Below are positions 16,741-25,700 of a DNA stretch of 37,698 nt, in pieces. The notes under the pieces were generated by a model. The model saw only the letters and a program-made list of their open reading frames with translations, was not told where the DNA came from and did no database searches. The DNA lies in assembly GCA_009692745.1 (NCBI GenBank), contig SHYO01000022.1:1-37698 (forward strand), read 5' to 3'. Numbering within the stretch: the stretch's first letter is position 1; each line of letters begins with the position of its first letter. This DNA is from Chloroflexota bacterium. Lineage in GTDB: Bacteria > Chloroflexota > Anaerolineae > Epilineales > SHYO01. Made by a program: the position numbers and the translations under genes.

Positions 16741-17646
16741 CTATGACACCGGCGTTTTCAGCGCCAGTGCTACGATACCGTTTGCGGCGCGCAAGTGGTG
16801 CCGCGCCTGCTCTGGTGGAATCTGCGCCAGGGCACATACCAATGCAGTCTTCACTTCTCCATCACAGCGCGCCAGCAGCGCAGCGGCGGCGTCAGGTGAA
16901 AGATCACAGGCGATTTCCACAATACGGCGGGCGCGGTTGCGGAGCTTGGCGTTGGTCGACTGTACATCCACCATTAAATTGCCGAAGGTTTTTCCCATGC
17001 GGATCATCACACCGCTGCTGATCATATTCAATACCATTTTCTGGGCTGTGCCGGCCTTGAGCCGCGTCGAACCGGTAATGGCCTCGGGCCCGACGAGGGG
17101 CGTGATCATCAGGTCCGCAACTTCCTCCATCGGCGACGGGCGGTTACAGGCGATGCCGGCCACAAAAGCACCGCGGCGGCGCGCTTCTTGCATCCCTCCG
17201 ATGACGTAGGGGGTGCCGCCGCTAGCGGCAATGCCGATAACCGCATCCTGTGCGGTGACAGCTAAGCCCGCGATATCCTGCGCTCCGGCCCCGGCGTCAT
17301 CCTCGGCGCCCTCAATCGCACCCGTTATGGCCCGTTCACCCCCGGCGATGAGCGCCACCACGCGGCCGGGGGGAATGCCAAAAGTCGGCTGGATTTCAGT
17401 CGCATCCAGGGCGCCCAACCGCCCGGAAGTCCCGGCGCCGGTGTAGATCAATCTTCCCCCGCTACGAAACCGCGCGGCGATGGCGTCAATGGCGGCCGCT
17501 ATCCGTTCTGCCTCCGCCGCGACTGACGGCGCCACCCGCGCATCTTCATCCGCCATCAGGCGCACCATCTCGAGGGTAGTAACCTGGTCAATCTGGCGGG
17601 TGTGCGGGTTTACCGCTTCTGTTTGCTGAGTATGCTCAGTACGCAT
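16741..17646 (-). CDS. murQ: N-acetylmuramic acid 6-phosphate etherase
   Basis: A 301-residue SIS-domain enzyme that splits the lactyl ether of MurNAc-6-phosphate to give GlcNAc-6-phosphate and D-lactate. Typical blocks are TEAVNPHT (9-16), [17 protein letters not shown] (68-84) with the catalytic Glu84, a second conserved acidic cluster at 112-117, and [17 protein letters not shown]. The start is set at 17646, where ATG overlaps the anmK stop as TGATG, a clear translational-coupling arrangement; the frame extends to 17727 but only inside anmK. It would use the MurNAc-6-phosphate made by AnmK. Length is normal for the family. Confidence 0.96.
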   Translation of the reverse strand: MRTEHTQQTEAVNPHTRQIDQVTTLEMVRLMADEDARVAPSVAAEAERIAAAIDAIAARFRSGGRLIYTGAGTSGRLGALDATEIQPTFGIPPGRVVALIAGGERAITGAIEGAEDDAGAGAQDIAGLAVTAQDAVIGIAASGGTPYVIGGMQEARRRGAFVAGIACNRPSPMEEVADLMITPLVGPEAITGSTRLKAGTAQKMVLNMISSGVMIRMGKTFGNLMVDVQSTNAKLRNRARRIVEIACDLSPDAAAALLARCDGEVKTALVCALAQIPPEQARHHLRAANGIVALALKTPVS

Positions 17647-18815
17647 CACCCACCCATTTTCCAGAAAGTAGTATGCCTGCCTGGTGTGATATCCCCCATC
17701 ACCACGGGGTGCCCGGCGCCGGTGCAATTGGGCAAATTGCCGGGTCGGCCGTGAAACGTCTCGTAGGCCAGTACGGCAAATAGCACCGCTTCCTTGGCGC
17801 TGGCCGGCAGCCCCAACTCAGCGTGTTGGTGAATTGCGGTGGGCGCCACCTGCGCGCGCAACATGTCGACCAGCGTTGGGTTGTGCGCGCCCCCTCCGGC
17901 AAGATAGATTTCGTCAATGGCGGCAGGCGCAAAATCGCGGTATGCCTGGCCGATGGTGGCCGCGGTGAACGCAGTGGCTGTCGCGGTGATATCGACATCG
18001 CTCAAGTCCAGTTCTTTGCCACGTGCCCAGACTTGCGCACCGAGCTGCGTGCCAAAGAGCTCCCGGCCGGTCGTTTTGGGAGGTAGCTCTTGCAGGTAGG
18101 GGTGTGCCATCAGCTCGGCGAGCAGCGATTGGCTCACATGCCCGCGGGCGGCGAGGGCGCCGTCCCGGTCGAAAGCATCCGCGCCGCCGGTAGCGCGGGA
18201 GGCGCAATAATCGATCACCATATTGCCCGGACCTGTGTCGAAAGCGATGGCGTCGTGGGAGGAAGCGAGCGGTGGCAGGAAGGTGACATTGCCGATCCCG
18301 CCGATATTCTGGATGGCGCGGGTACGGCTGGCGTGGCGGAAGAGCAGCCAATCCAGAAAACTGATCAAGGGGGCGCCGTGCCCGCCGGCTGCCACATCCC
18401 GCGCCCGCAGATTGCTGATCGTCGTAATCCCTGTCCGTTCGGCAATCACCGCCGCGGAGCCGATTTGCAAGGTGGCGCCCAAGCTGTGGCCGGCCGGCGG
18501 CTCGTGCCAGACGGTCTGCCCGTGAGAGCCAATCAGCGCCACATCCTCGGGCGCCAGCCCGGCTGCGGTAATGGCTGCTAAGGCTGCAGCGGCGAAAGCC
18601 GCGCCCAGGTCGAAATTCAACCGGCACAGCCGGTCTACCGTGCCGGTTTCGGGCCGGAAGGCGGCGAAAATCTCCTCACGTAACGGCGCCGCATATGGCA
18701 CAGCCACGTGGGATAGTAGCTGCCAGTCCAACTGCGGCGGTGCGCCGCTCAAGGAGACGACCACGGCCTCAATGCCATCGGCAGATGTGCCCGATATCAA
18801 GCCCGCCACGTTCAT
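17646..18815 (-). CDS. anmK: Anhydro-N-acetylmuramic acid kinase
   Basis: A 389-residue kinase that opens the 1,6-anhydro ring of anhydroMurNAc while phosphorylating it to MurNAc-6-phosphate. The ASKHA-type ATP motif [12 protein letters not shown] is at the N-terminus, with [26 protein letters not shown] and YLAGGGAHN further on, all as in AnmK. The start is the ATG at 18815, overlapping the gntR stop as ATGA; a GTG four codons earlier is possible but less likely. Its presence implies that the cell meets anhydroMurNAc, the product of lytic transglycosylases. MurQ, encoded next, uses its product. Confidence 0.96.
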   Translation of the reverse strand: MNVAGLISGTSADGIEAVVVSLSGAPPQLDWQLLSHVAVPYAAPLREEIFAAFRPETGTVDRLCRLNFDLGAAFAAAALAAITAAGLAPEDVALIGSHGQTVWHEPPAGHSLGATLQIGSAAVIAERTGITTISNLRARDVAAGGHGAPLISFLDWLLFRHASRTRAIQNIGGIGNVTFLPPLASSHDAIAFDTGPGNMVIDYCASRATGGADAFDRDGALAARGHVSQSLLAELMAHPYLQELPPKTTGRELFGTQLGAQVWARGKELDLSDVDITATATAFTAATIGQAYRDFAPAAIDEIYLAGGGAHNPTLVDMLRAQVAPTAIHQHAELGLPASAKEAVLFAVLAYETFHGRPGNLPNCTGAGHPVVMGDITPGRHTTFWKMGG

Positions 18816-19567
18816 TGCGCCATCCACCCGTTCTGCCGTGGCGCCAGGGCGGCGCGGAATTTGTAGCGATCTCCCCGGTACGTCGACTGAACGTACTCGA
18901 TTAACACATCCTGGTCGGTAAATGTCAACCGTTCCATCACCAATACGGGGGCCGGCGGAATGAGCTGCAGCAGTCCGATATCCCGTGAGTTTGCCAGAGC
19001 CGCTTCAATGGTCTGCTCGGCGCGGGTCAGCCGGAAGCTATATTCGCGTTCAAGGACTTCGTAAAGCGATGTGACGGCAAAATCGTGGCGCAGCAGGTTG
19101 GGGCAAAGGTGATGGGGCAGGTACACGGTTTCCACGGCCAGCGGCAAGCCGTCGGCCAGGCGGACGCGGCCGAGTATCACTATTTCCGATCCGGCCGGAA
19201 TGTGCAGCATGTTGGCCTGGCCGGCGTCGCTGGGTTGCAACCTGGCTTCTAAAACCCGGCTGGATGGAGCGCTGCCACGGCTGGTCATTTCAAGCGAAAA
19301 GCCGGTGAGAGTCCTGAGCTGCTGATCAATCTTGGGCTTGCTAACGAATGTGCCTTTACCCACGCGGCTATAGACCAACCCCTCTCGCCCCAGGTCGACT
19401 AATGCCTGGCGCACGGTCATACGGCTGACCTCGTAGCGTTCACAGAGCTCACGTTCGGAGGGGAGCTGCTCATCAGGTTTCAGCCGGTCCGCCTGGATCT
19501 CGCGACGCAGCGTCTCGTATAATTGGATGTACAAGGGAATGGGGTTGTTGCGTTTCAGGCGCGCCAT
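18812..19567 (-). CDS. GntR-family (HutC/UTRA) transcriptional regulator, NagR/DasR-like
   Basis: A 251-residue regulator, first gene of the salvage operon. The N-terminal winged HTH (IPLYIQLYETLRREI, LPSERELCERYEVSRMTVRQAL) is GntR type, and the UTRA ligand domain spans about 80-240. UTRA regulators such as NagR and DasR sense phosphorylated amino sugars (GlcN-6-P or GlcNAc-6-P); MurQ makes GlcNAc-6-P, so feedback is plausible. I chose the ATG at 19567 with AGGTGG 11 bases upstream; a GTG at 19582 is the alternative. A DasR-like operator lies directly before the gene, so it most likely represses its own operon. The exact inducer is inference. Confidence 0.93.
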   Translation of the reverse strand: MARLKRNNPIPLYIQLYETLRREIQADRLKPDEQLPSERELCERYEVSRMTVRQALVDLGREGLVYSRVGKGTFVSKPKIDQQLRTLTGFSLEMTSRGSAPSSRVLEARLQPSDAGQANMLHIPAGSEIVILGRVRLADGLPLAVETVYLPHHLCPNLLRHDFAVTSLYEVLEREYSFRLTRAEQTIEAALANSRDIGLLQLIPPAPVLVMERLTFTDQDVLIEYVQSTYRGDRYKFRAALAPRQNGWMAQ

Positions 19568-19589
19568 CGAGACATTCACCACCTGTAAT

Positions 19590-19607
19590 AACCGGTCTAG
19601 ACCACTT
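19590..19607 (-). promoter_or_regulatory. DasR/NagR-like operator
   Basis: AACCGGTCTAGACCACTT contains the perfect palindrome GGTCTAGACC (19594-19603), the core of the known DasR consensus (TGGTCTAGACCA). It begins a few bases after the -10 box and covers the expected transcription start, so a bound GntR regulator would block initiation. It lies 23 bp upstream of the gntR start. Confidence 0.8.
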
Positions 19608-19608
19608 C

Positions 19609-19637
19609 ATTATAGGGGAGAATTGTGGCCTTGTCAA
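19609..19637 (-). promoter_or_regulatory. Consensus sigma70-type promoter of the peptidoglycan salvage operon
   Basis: Read on the minus strand: TTGACA (19637 down to 19632), a 17-bp spacer, then TATAAT (19614 down to 19609). Both boxes match the consensus fully, with ideal spacing. A strong promoter of this kind fits tight control by the adjoining operator. The -35 box lies within the left arm of the inverted repeat at 19631-19784. Confidence 0.85.
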
Positions 19638-19784
19638 GATTCTGCTGGCGAATTCAAAATATCTGTTTTTGGAGCCGAAAACCTTCGAAAATCGGAGTGG
19701 AGAACGTCACCACTAAGCGTAACATCCGGCGAAATCCGGTGCCCTATCTACGGAAAACGGGATTCGCCAGCAAAGTCTTGTCAA
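19631..19784. repeat. 154-bp segment bounded by imperfect 24-bp inverted repeats
   Basis: TTGTCAAGATTCTGCTGGCG (19631-19650, extending to 19654) matches the reverse complement of 19761-19784 at 20 of 24 positions. The interior has no coding sense and contains smaller palindromes. It may be a small non-autonomous mobile element or a palindromic control region. The left arm supplies the -35 box of the salvage promoter. Confidence 0.5.
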
Positions 19785-19817
19785 TAGCGCCATTGCCCCA
19801 TTGCCCCAACTTGCCCC

Positions 19818-20047
19818 AAGGCGTCGTCGAATATTCCTGTGCTGGCGGCGCAGTTGGCGCTTATCAATGAAGTCGAATCGGAACCGTTTACGCTCACCCA
19901 AATCGGACCAAAATTCAACCTGATTTTGACCAATCTGTGTTATCCTGGATAAATGAGGCGCATATAGGCCAGGAGGTTGAGAACCAGGATGTGCAGATGC
20001 TGATGGCCCACTATGCGGATGATCCGCGGTTTTACATAAACTATTAA
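19818..20047 (+). pseudogene. Possible remnants of coding sequence upstream of the URO-D gene
   Basis: Two adjoining frames read like protein. 19830-19952 encodes NIPVLAAQLALINEVESEPF and continues TLTQIGPKFNLI to a stop. The next frame, 19871-20047, ends ENQDVQMLMAHYADDPRFYI-NY-stop, with the TAA overlapping the ribosome site of the following gene. Neither has a start codon, ribosome site or a recognised family. A frameshifted end of an older gene is one reading; chance open frames are the other. Together with the inverted repeat at 19631-19784 this is all I see in the gap 19568-20054. Confidence 0.25.
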
Positions 20048-20054
20048 GGAGGAG

Positions 20055-21269
20055 ATGATGACAGACGCTGAGGAGTACCCAGCCGCCCAAACCATGACCG
20101 AACGCGAGCGTATCGTACGTACCCTGCGGGGGCAGCCGACCGATCTGGTCCCCTGGACCACGCGGTTAGACATTTGGCATACATCCCAGCAGCGGCGCGG
20201 CATCCTGCCTGTCGGGCTGCAGGAAATGGACCTGATGGAAATTCACCGGCGGCTGGGGCTGGGCCGCTTCCGTTTTGTCTACCCAACGCGGTGGCGCTTA
20301 CGGGGCGTGGATCTGCAGGTGGTCTTCAACGGAGCCACCCGCCTGCGCCAGACCGATCCCTTCGTCTACTTCCCGGCGCCCCTTGAGTATGCGGTCAGGG
20401 ACGAACCGGGGGAGACGGTGATGCACTTCTCCACCCCGGTGGGCAGCGTGCGGGTAGGCTACGCCATCAATGCGGAGTTGGTGGAGGGAGCCGCCGACCC
20501 CTACCTGGTGGAGCACGTGATCAAAGATGACAATGACTACCGGGTGGTACAGTGGATCTTGCAACATATGGAGATCGAGCCATACCCTGACGAATATGCC
20601 CGGTGGGATGCCCTGATCGGCGCCGATGGCATGATCTCGGCGCGCCTGGGCCGGGTACCCTTCCAAGAGCTGATGCTGGATTACTATGGCGAGGAACGGG
20701 CTATCTTCACCATGATGGATAAGCCAGAGCAATTCCGCTGGATGCTGGACATCCTGTCGGAGCTGCGCCGTGAGGTGCTGGAAGTGAGCCTGGCGACCTC
20801 TGCGCTGATCTTTGAGCTGGTGGATAATATCGATGGCATGATTACCAGCCCGCGCCTGTTCCAACGCTATTGTATGCCCTTTCTGCAGGAAGTGGCCGAT
20901 AAGCTCCACCGGCGCGGGCTATTCTTCGCCAGCCATATGGATGGGAACCTGAAGCCCTTGCTACATCTGATTCCCGACAGTGGGGTGGATATCATCGAAT
21001 CCTTCTCGCCGTCGCCCCTCAGCGAGCTGTCCTTCGCGACCGCCTGGGAGGCCTGGCAGGGGAAGGTGTTGATGTGGGGCGCGATTCCCTCGCCGATCTT
21101 CGAGTCGCATGTGCCGGAAGAGGAGTTCCAGGCCACCATCAGCGACATGCTGGAGCGCATCGGGCGAGGGCGCATCTTTCTGGGGATTGGCGACCAGGCG
21201 ATGGGGTCCAGTATGTTGGAACGCATCGCCTATGTGAGTGAAAGGCTCGGGCGCACGGTGCGCTTGTAA
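20055..21269 (+). CDS. Uroporphyrinogen decarboxylase-fold (URO-D) protein
   Basis: A 404-residue protein with the URO-D fold. Blocks such as TERERIVRTLRGQPTDLVPW at the N-terminus, IFELVDNIDGMITSPRLFQR, FASHMDGNLKPLL and the C-terminal GRIFLGIGDQAMG fit the branch that includes corrinoid-dependent methyltransferases (MtaA/CmuA-like) and many uncharacterised sugar-cluster proteins, rather than HemE. A zinc site cannot be set with certainty: the His of ASHMDGN is present but a matching Cys pair is not obvious. AAGGAGG lies before tandem ATGs at 20055 and 20058. It is transcribed away from the salvage operon and could share regulation through the gap. Substrate unknown. Confidence 0.85.
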   Translation: MMTDAEEYPAAQTMTERERIVRTLRGQPTDLVPWTTRLDIWHTSQQRRGILPVGLQEMDLMEIHRRLGLGRFRFVYPTRWRLRGVDLQVVFNGATRLRQTDPFVYFPAPLEYAVRDEPGETVMHFSTPVGSVRVGYAINAELVEGAADPYLVEHVIKDDNDYRVVQWILQHMEIEPYPDEYARWDALIGADGMISARLGRVPFQELMLDYYGEERAIFTMMDKPEQFRWMLDILSELRREVLEVSLATSALIFELVDNIDGMITSPRLFQRYCMPFLQEVADKLHRRGLFFASHMDGNLKPLLHLIPDSGVDIIESFSPSPLSELSFATAWEAWQGKVLMWGAIPSPIFESHVPEEEFQATISDMLERIGRGRIFLGIGDQAMGSSMLERIAYVSERLGRTVRL

Positions 21270-21277
21270 GGGTGAGG

Positions 21278-21401
21278 TTATGCCAGGATCAAAGAGGATA
21301 CCGCCGCCTGGAAGCGGGCGTCCACGTCGTTGGCCAGGGGCGCCGGTATGCCGTAATAAATGAAGGACTTGCTGCCTTCGTAATTCCGGCAGTACTGAAG
21401 G
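21278..21401 (-). pseudogene. Orphan 3' end of an unidentified gene
   Basis: On the minus strand the third frame encodes a well-formed C-terminus, RNYEGSKSFIYYGIPAPLA followed by NDVDARFQAAVSSLILA and TAA, with strongly codon-like third positions (mostly C/G). It has no start and no upstream part: the sequence immediately before it is the decayed end of a tandem repeat from the neighbouring gene. It looks like the tail of a deleted gene joined by recombination. I do not recognise the family. Confidence 0.4.
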
Positions 21402-21758
21402 GGTCTCCCACACCTTTATGGCATTATTGCTTCTCCCCGAGAGAAGTGATTCCTAGGGATGGTTAAGTAGGTAGTCGTCGAGCATCCCTGGCGACCCGGC
21501 AAAGAGGGCATGGACGTCAATGTTGGCCTCCCCAACCTTAGGAGCGCTACTGCTGCCCGCCGAGGAAAGTGAATCCTGAGGATGGTCAAGCAGATAGGTA
21601 TCGAGCATCCCTGGCGACCCGGCAAAGAGGGCATGGATGGCATCGTCTGTCCTGCTAACTCTGGTGATGCTACTGCTGCCCGCCGAGGGAACTGATTCCT
21701 GAGGATGGTCAAGCAGATAGGCATCGAGCATCCCTGGTGACCCGGCATAGACACGATA
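21390..21758 (-). repeat. Three tandem 123-bp units encoding 41-residue repeats
   Basis: Unit 1 is 21636-21758, unit 2 is 21513-21635, and unit 3 starts at 21512. The shared core reads AGSPGMLD-YLL-HP. In units 1 and 2 HP is followed by a CAG codon (Q); in unit 3 the same codon is TAG (21453-21455), which ends the protein. DNA similarity to the other units continues beyond this stop to about 21393. The period of 123 bp keeps the frame. It is not a CRISPR array: no spacers, and the units are coding. Confidence 0.85.
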
Positions 21759-22601
21759 GGCAGCAATCTCTGTCCGGTTGGCCTGAGCTGCTGCCTGGGT
21801 ATGCAAGGCGGTGGTCCGCTGCTGCCAGGCGAAGATCACCAGGGCCATCACCAGGGGGGGCAGGAATACCAATTCTGCCATCCGCAGTCGTGCCAGGCGC
21901 GATTGCCATATGCGCCGGGAAGGCTGCTGTGGCTGTGCGGCGGCTTCCTGCTGCCGTCGCTGCTCCCTGGCAACTTGTTGTTGCTGGTCCAGGTAATTGC
22001 TGCGCCAATTCAAGATGCCTTTTGCCAGGATGGGATGAAAGATCTCGTAGCCTGGATGGCCGGAACGGTGGCCAGATGGGGTGAATTCGCGCAGGATCTG
22101 GCAGTCCGCGCTGCAGAGCTTCTGCAACAGGGGTATCAGGTCCGCTACGGGCGATCCGGTGTATTTAGCCAAAATGGCACTGCTATACAACGACCTGTCC
22201 CCCGACAGTCCGGCCAGGTGTTGGAAGATGCGGGCGGCCATCTCCCGCTCGCCCACCGTCAGTCCTTCCATGACGGCCAACAAGTGCGTCTCTAAGATGC
22301 CCGCTACGCCACCCAGGCGCTTTAGGGTTTCCAATCGCAAGGTGATGGGGGATGGGGCCTGGCCCTCCTTCACGGGGCGGGACCATTGGCGCCAGGTAGC
22401 TACCTCCTCTTCCCAGAGCTTCTCGATGATCCACTGCACAAAAGGTTGGGCTTCTTGAGTTTCCAGATTGATGTTTAACTCTGCCAGAATCCTGGCCGCC
22501 AGGTCCGGTGGGACAGCAGGTGGCGTGTCGTTATCGGCAGCAGGATGTATAAACTGAGACGGCATTGGGGCTGATAGCAGCCTGGTCTTAGCTTTTGCCA
22601 T
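21453..22601 (-). CDS. STAND-related membrane protein with C-terminal 41-residue repeats, probably truncated
   Basis: A 382-residue protein. Residues 35-205 resemble the helical/winged-helix part that follows the ATPase of STAND proteins, ending in YEIFHPILAKGILNWR (185-200), close to the known YEIFHDVLAPAILDWR. A Gln/Arg-rich coiled stretch (205-230), one membrane helix (about 242-259) and two and a half copies of the repeat follow. No P-loop NTPase is present, so it may be a fragment of, or a partner for, a STAND protein. The third repeat is cut by a TAG that replaces a conserved CAG codon. The start has a GAGGA site. Function unknown; the repeats probably face outside. Confidence 0.65.
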   Translation of the reverse strand: MAKAKTRLLSAPMPSQFIHPAADNDTPPAVPPDLAARILAELNINLETQEAQPFVQWIIEKLWEEEVATWRQWSRPVKEGQAPSPITLRLETLKRLGGVAGILETHLLAVMEGLTVGEREMAARIFQHLAGLSGDRSLYSSAILAKYTGSPVADLIPLLQKLCSADCQILREFTPSGHRSGHPGYEIFHPILAKGILNWRSNYLDQQQQVAREQRRQQEAAAQPQQPSRRIWQSRLARLRMAELVFLPPLVMALVIFAWQQRTTALHTQAAAQANRTEIAAYRVYAGSPGMLDAYLLDHPQESVPSAGSSSITRVSRTDDAIHALFAGSPGMLDTYLLDHPQDSLSSAGSSSAPKVGEANIDVHALFAGSPGMLDDYLLNHP

Positions 22602-22714
22602 GATAGAATATCCTCATTTCTTCTGAGTCAGACGTAGAGACTCAACTTGATGCTGAGGCCATTCTATCAGGAGCAGGTTATAGGACCGGCTATAAACCGG
22701 TTATATTTGGGGCT

Positions 22715-22750
22715 ATAAAAGCAAAAAGGGGCGAAGAAATTCGCCCCTGG
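22715..22750 (-). terminator. Rho-independent terminator of the NB-ARC/BTAD regulator gene
   Basis: On the minus strand a 9-bp GC-rich stem (AGGGGCGAA/TTCGCCCCT, 22727-22748, four-base loop) is followed directly by TTTTTGCTTTTA. It lies 27 bp after the stop of the regulator gene and before the truncated STAND-like gene, so the two are separate transcription units. An AT-rich stretch (22680-22720) just after it with repeated TATAA could hold the promoter of the next gene. Confidence 0.85.
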
Positions 22751-22774
22751 GAGGAAATGATCTAAAAACTGCTG

Positions 22775-25700
22775 CTACACGTCTGCACCTCGTTGCAGGC
22801 GCTCATACAACGCTTGCGTCTCCGGGGCGGGGGGCGCACCCAGCTCAGCACGCATCAATTCCACCAGCGCCTGGTAATGGCGCAATGCCTGCCCCCTCTC
22901 TCCTTGCCGCGCCTGGCAGCGCATCAGCTCACGGTGGGCAGCTTCTAGGTAGCTGTCGCGGGCAATGGCCCGGCGGTAGATCTCTGCCGCCTGCTCATAA
23001 TGGCTGGCGGCGAAGTGGTGCTGGCCCAGGGTCAGCAGCGCCTCCAGGTACTGCTGGCGCAATGCTTCTCTGCGCAGGTCTACCCATTCCCCGCCCAAGA
23101 TTCCCTCCAGGAAATCGCCCTGGTAAAGCTGTACCGCTGCCTCCAAGTAGAGGATGGCGCTCGCCGGCACTTCTCCTGCTGACCCGGTCTCAGTTTTGAG
23201 GTGGCGGGCCTGTTTCAAATTGGTCTCAAAGGCCTTGACGTCAAACCAGTAGTCCAGGGCATGGTTGAAGGCGTAGCGATCCTGCTCGAAGATGATCCAC
23301 TCGGAGCGGCCCAGCGTGCGCCGCAGGTGGTGCAGCACTGTGCGAAAGCTGCTGCGCAACTGCTCCGGACCGGCATCGGGCCAGAACTCCAGGCCAACCT
23401 GCTCTTTAGTCCGGGGAGGATGGCACAGCAGGAAAAAGAGCAGGTCCCTGGATTTGGCATAGGTCCAGTCTGTCAGCGCCTGCTCGCCCCGGTAAACCCG
23501 AGGGGGACCTAGGGCGGAAATACGGAGCTCCGCTTCGGGTTGTGCCTGGGGCATTGGCCGAGGCGCCGGGGTGGATGTCGCCGCAGGCTCAGGGACGGCT
23601 TCCTGTAAGGCGGAGGCAACGGCCTGCTCCGGCGTCATGGCCTGCCCCTCGGCCCAGGCTGTGGCAAACACGCTTTCTTCGACCTGGGTACGCAGAGCAG
23701 CCACAGTGCGGTCGTAATCGGCGCGCTCTTTAGCGACTAAGGGCGTATTGATCCCTTTGAGGAGCGCATCCGCCACGGCGCATAACCGCACGGCGTGATC
23801 CAGTTGCCGGCTCCCTTCGGGCGCGTGGGAAGCACGGAATCTGGCTACTTCAGCCACGCCCGCCAGGTAAACGACGAGCTTTGTGCTTGGCCATAGTTCT
23901 CGAAATAGCGCTAAGCTCTTTAATAGAAATTTGGCGGCGCGTTGGTTCTCACCCTGAGCTAAGGCCACCTGTCCCAGGGAGAGGAGGATATAGGGGGAGA
24001 TTGGCATGTTTCCCATTTCCTGCGCAACCGCCAGGCCTTCCTCCAAGAGGGCGTTTGCCCGCTCATAGTCGCTTGGTGTGCCAGACTCTGTCAAAATAGC
24101 CCGCACCGCTATTTGCCCCAAGCTGCTCAGGGCATTAGCTACAGCAATTTTATCACCCAACTCCCGCCGCAAGGGTAGGGATTGCTCATACCACGCGCGC
24201 GCTGTGGCGTCATCTCCCTGGTTTTCCGCCAGGAGTCCTAATCCCCTCATGGCCTGGGCCATGCCTAAAGAGTCTCCCGTATCCCGAAAGAGCGCCTGGC
24301 ATTCTTCCAGCAGTTTGCGGGCCTCGCCATAACTACCCTGGTCAATCTTGATATTCGACAGGAAGCGCAGGGCTTGGGCCAGACCACCTTTATCCCCCAC
24401 TTCCCGCCAGAGGGTGATGCTTTCTGTCACCAATGCCTGGGCCTGTTCATAATTGCCAATATATGCTTTGTTGAATGATAAATAGCTCAGCGCAGCAGCC
24501 AGACCGGGTTTGCCCGCTACCCCTAGCTCGCGCCAGATCGAGATACTTTCTTTCAGAGGAGCGAGTGCTCTGGCTTGGTCTGCGCCGGAGGCGCCTGCAA
24601 TCACCCCTTGTGCTTGCAAGGCCTTGGCGCGGGCTGCAGAGCGGCTCACCGCCCCTGGATTAGCCAGGATCTTCTCCAGCCAGCGTCGGCCCTCACTTAG
24701 ATAGCCGAGACGGTACCAGAACAAATACAGGGCGCCCCCCAATCGTAATCCGGCCTCGGCGTTGCTTTCAATCGCCCACTGCATGGCTCCGTGCAGGTTG
24801 TCGTAGTCGTTCTCCAGCCGCTTTCGCCAGGCCACTTGATATGGACCTTTCAGCTTGAGTTCTCCTTCCTCAGCCAGCTTTAGGAAAAACTCCAGGTGTC
24901 GGGTCCGCACCAACTGCTCTTCGGCCGATGCATGCAACTTTTCCTGGGCATACTGGCGGATAGTCTCCAATAGCCGATACCGCGCCTCTCCCTGTTGCTC
25001 TTCTGCCACCACCAGAGATTTGTCAACCAGGTGGGTGAGCAATTCCAATACTTCATTGTCCGCGATGTCCTCCCCGGCACAAACCACCTCGGCCGCCTCT
25101 AAGGTCCAGCCACCCGCAAACACCGCCAACCGCCACAATAGCCCGCCTTCGTGCTCCCCGAGCAAGTCATAACTCCAATCAATCGAGGCACGCAAGGTCT
25201 GCTGGCGGGGTAGGGCGGTGCGGCTGCCCCCCGTCAGCAGGCTGAAGCGGTCATCCAACCGCCGTGCGATCTCTTCCACCGGCATAGCCCGGACCCGCGC
25301 CGCTGCCAGCTCAAGCGCCAGGGGGATGCCGTCCAGCCGATAGCAAACCTGGGCCACTGCTAGAGCATTAGCGTTGGTTACGGTGAAATCTGATCTTACG
25401 GCTAAAGCCCGATCTATAAACAGCCTGACCGCTTCGTATTGGGTAAGGGTTTCCAGGGATGGCAGCCGCAGCGGGTCAGGCAGCGGCAAAGAGGGCACGT
25501 GGAAGGTAGACTCTCCGGCAATCCCCAGGGCTTCGCGGCTGGTGGCCAGGATGCGCACCTGGGGACAAGCCCGCAGCAGGCTCTCGGCCACCTGGGCGCA
25601 GGCTGCCACCAGGTGCTCACAGTTGTCCAGGATCAGCAGCAGATGTTTGGCCCGCAGATAATCCGTCAGCGTTTTCACCAGGGGCATGCCTGGTTGCTCG

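Noticed and set aside
17914-18627. 237-residue frame overlapping anmK
   Set aside because: Same-strand shadow in another frame; rich in Arg/Gly/Ala, no domain.
21390-21758. CRISPR-like regular repeats
   Set aside because: Units are 123 bp, contiguous and in frame with a coding gene; there are no spacers.
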